Assembly (NCBI GenBank): GCA_035542775.1
Contig: DATKKX010000432.1
Span: 1-8,006, forward strand
Direction: 5' to 3'
Origin: DATKKX01 sp035542775
GTDB taxonomy: Bacteria; Planctomycetota; Phycisphaerae; UBA1845; UTPLA1
Length of the DNA: 8,006 bases
The notes beneath the pieces were generated by a model. The model made no database searches. It worked only from the letters and a program-made list of their open reading frames with translations, and was not told the origin of the DNA. Positions 7,203-8,006 of this stretch are shown piece after piece; within the stretch, counting starts at the first letter, position 1; each line of letters opens with the position of its first letter. The translations under genes were made by a program, and so were the position numbers.

Positions 7203-7253
7203 CCCAGTTTATTCAGAGAAAACGATTTACCCAAGGGTAGGCCCAGTTTTTTC
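7203..7253. repeat. Direct repeat flanking the GH13 promoter
   Basis: CCCAGTTTATTC (7203-7214) and CCCAGTTTTTTC (7242-7253) match at 11 of 12 positions and start 39 bp apart. One copy overlaps the putative -10 box of the GH13 gene and the other lies upstream of its -35 box. The layout would suit a pair of binding sites for one regulator. Chance is possible in an AT-rich stretch. Confidence 0.35.
7206..7234 (-). promoter_or_regulatory. Putative promoter for the GH13 gene
   Basis: On the minus strand TTGGGT (7229-7234) and TAAACT (7206-7211) are separated by 17 bp in an AT-richer island between the two divergent genes. The match to consensus is modest (3/6 and 4/6). The -35 box overlaps ACCCAAGGGT (7229-7238), a 4-bp-arm inverted repeat. 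Predicted transcription would start near 7199 and leave a leader of about 45 nt carrying the two Shine-Dalgarno copies. Confidence 0.3.
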
Positions 7254-7277
7254 TGGTATGTCACGATGCAGACGAGC

Positions 7278-7283
7278 TAAAAT
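7278..7283 (+). promoter_or_regulatory. Possible -10 box for the small helical-protein gene
   Basis: TAAAAT lies about 40 nt upstream of the ATG at 7324 and resembles a sigma70 -10 element. No convincing -35 box stands at the right distance (the sequence around 7253-7260 is a poor match). If real, transcription would begin near 7290, inside the longer open frame that starts at 7258, and so favours the shorter protein starting at 7324. Confidence 0.3.
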
Positions 7284-7323
7284 AGATTGGTCGGGTTCGC
7301 GTCCATCTTATCGGGGAACGCCC

Positions 7324-7515
7324 ATGACGATCGATTTGACATCAGATCAACTGAGCATTGTGCGTGACCTGCTGGAGGAGCGAATCGCAGATCTGGGCCC
7401 TGAGATCCATCATGCCAGGACGCCGGAGTACCATCAGACGTTAAAATCGCTGCGCGAAACGTTGATGCAACTCGACGCAAAGCTCGGTGCGGCCACCGAG
7501 GAGATCGCGGCCTAG
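7324..7515 (+). CDS. Small conserved-type helical protein of unknown function
   Basis: This 63-aa protein starts MTIDLTSDQLSIVRDLLEE and is rich in Leu, Glu and Arg. It looks almost entirely alpha-helical: helix 1 about 7-28, then a short link with the segment EIHHARTPEYH (about 27-37), then helix 2 about 37-60, suggesting an antiparallel hairpin. I recall similar small proteins with an IHHT-type segment in planctomycetes and other phyla, all without assigned function. The ATG at 7324 has GGGGA (7313-7317) 6 nt upstream. An in-frame ATG at 7258 would add 22 residues (MSRCRRAKIDW...) of unrelated, less helical character and would run through the putative -10 box, so I prefer the shorter form. 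The protein has no signal peptide and no cysteine. It converges with trxB and is divergent from the GH13 gene. Confidence 0.72.
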   Translation: MTIDLTSDQLSIVRDLLEERIADLGPEIHHARTPEYHQTLKSLRETLMQLDAKLGAATEEIAA

Positions 7516-7567
7516 GCCCGGGTCTGACGCTGATTCGACGCGCCTTCGAGGTCGGGGGAGGGGTGTG

Positions 7568-7583
7568 TCGCGCGCGGGCGCGA
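7568..7583. terminator. Hairpin between convergent genes, possible bidirectional terminator
   Basis: TCGCGC (7568-7573) and GCGCGA (7578-7583) form a perfect 6-bp GC-rich stem with a 4-nt loop, in the 97-bp gap between the ends of the small helical-protein gene and trxB. No T-run follows on either strand, so intrinsic termination is doubtful; the position is the main argument. Confidence 0.3.
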
Positions 7584-7612
7584 TCTGCAGGCTCCGATGG
7601 CTGGCGGAGGGC

Positions 7613-8006
7613 TCAGGAGATGCCGTGCTCAGTCAGCCAGCGTTCGGCGTCGATGGCAGCCTTGCATCCCATCCCCGCTGCGGTGATGGCCTGACGATAC
7701 ACGCTGTCGACTACGTCGCCGGCGGCGAAAGCGCCTTCCACGCTGGTGGCGGACCGGTACGGGTCTTTCAGCATGATGTAGCCCTTCTTGTCCAGTTCGA
7801 GTTGGCCGCGCAGAAATTCAGTGGCCGGCGTATGGCCGATAGCCATGAAAAGTCCGCCGAGCGGCAGGTCGCTGATCTCGCCGGTTTTCGTGTCCTGTAG
7901 TCGCACCCCAGTGATGGCCGCATCACCCAGCACGTCGATCGGGATTTTATTCCACAGCAGCTTGATTTTCGGATTGTCGAATGCCCGCTGGGCCATGATC
8001 TTGCTG
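7613..8006 (-). CDS. trxB: Thioredoxin reductase, C-terminal part
   Basis: TrxB is the cytoplasmic NADPH-dependent flavoprotein that reduces thioredoxin. The reverse strand is open from the right edge to a TGA at 7613-7615, giving about 130 residues of the roughly 310-residue family length. Diagnostic parts are SKIMAQRAF at the edge (end of the NADPH domain), GLFMAIGHTP, then the FAD-domain signature GAFAAGDVVDSVYRQAITAAG, of which G-D contacts the flavin, and GCKAAIDAERWL at the C-terminus. The redox-active CxxC and the nucleotide-binding glycine motifs lie outside the window, so activity cannot be judged here. The start is also outside. The gene converges with the small helical-protein gene. 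A different member of the pyridine-nucleotide disulphide oxidoreductase class II group is possible but unlikely, given how well the YRQAITAAG stretch fits. Confidence 0.95.
   Translation of the reverse strand, partial: SKIMAQRAFDNPKIKLLWNKIPIDVLGDAAITGVRLQDTKTGEISDLPLGGLFMAIGHTPATEFLRGQLELDKKGYIMLKDPYRSATSVEGAFAAGDVVDSVYRQAITAAGMGCKAAIDAERWLTEHGIS

Noticed and set aside
1..8006. CRISPR array, transposon ends, integrase, tRNA or defence cluster
   Set aside because: I saw no spaced repeats, terminal inverted repeats with a transposase, tRNA-like cloverleaf or known defence protein on either strand.

Overview
The window reads as ordinary chromosomal DNA from a GC-rich bacterium, most likely a member of the Planctomycetota (Phycisphaerae-like or a related metagenomic lineage). 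This rests on two large secreted proteins with proline-rich linkers, an extracellular GH13 enzyme ending in a planctomycete-style dockerin pair (pattern DVNCDGSVDGLDVAAF), and wide gaps between genes. It is an inference from protein style, since no rRNA or other phylogenetic marker is present.

Layout. (1) Positions 1-830, minus strand: the N-terminal 276 residues of a predicted lipoprotein with two Ig-like repeats, continuing beyond the left edge. A sigma70-like promoter with a 13-bp palindrome in its spacer lies upstream (921-950). (2) Positions 831-1319: a 489-bp gene-free gap with that promoter, a GC-rich hairpin cluster at 1024-1068 and no convincing ORF. (3) 1320-3149, plus: a B12-binding-type radical SAM protein of the TIGR03960 kind. 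(4) 3321-4601, plus: a 12-helix MFS metabolite:proton symporter. (5) 4609-7155, minus and convergent with the MFS gene (7 bp apart): an 848-aa exported GH13 alpha-amylase-family enzyme with an unassigned beta-rich module and a C-terminal dockerin. (6) 7324-7515, plus: a 63-aa predicted helical protein of unknown function. (7) 7613-8006, minus: the C-terminal third of thioredoxin reductase (trxB), cut by the right edge.

The genes do not form an obvious pathway. Only the radical SAM and MFS genes are co-directional neighbours, with a 171-bp gap that holds a hairpin, so even they need not be an operon. The GH13 enzyme would cleave alpha-glucans outside the cytoplasm. The radical SAM protein and TrxB are cytoplasmic.

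I found no mobile element, CRISPR array, tRNA, rRNA or defence system. The points most worth a second look are the altered GH13 region I, the lipobox inside the amylase signal peptide, the unassigned module in front of the dockerin, the radical SAM protein with Tyr in place of His in its B12 motif and no C-terminal cysteine tail, and the palindrome inside the promoter at 921-950. None of these amounts to a demonstrated new system.
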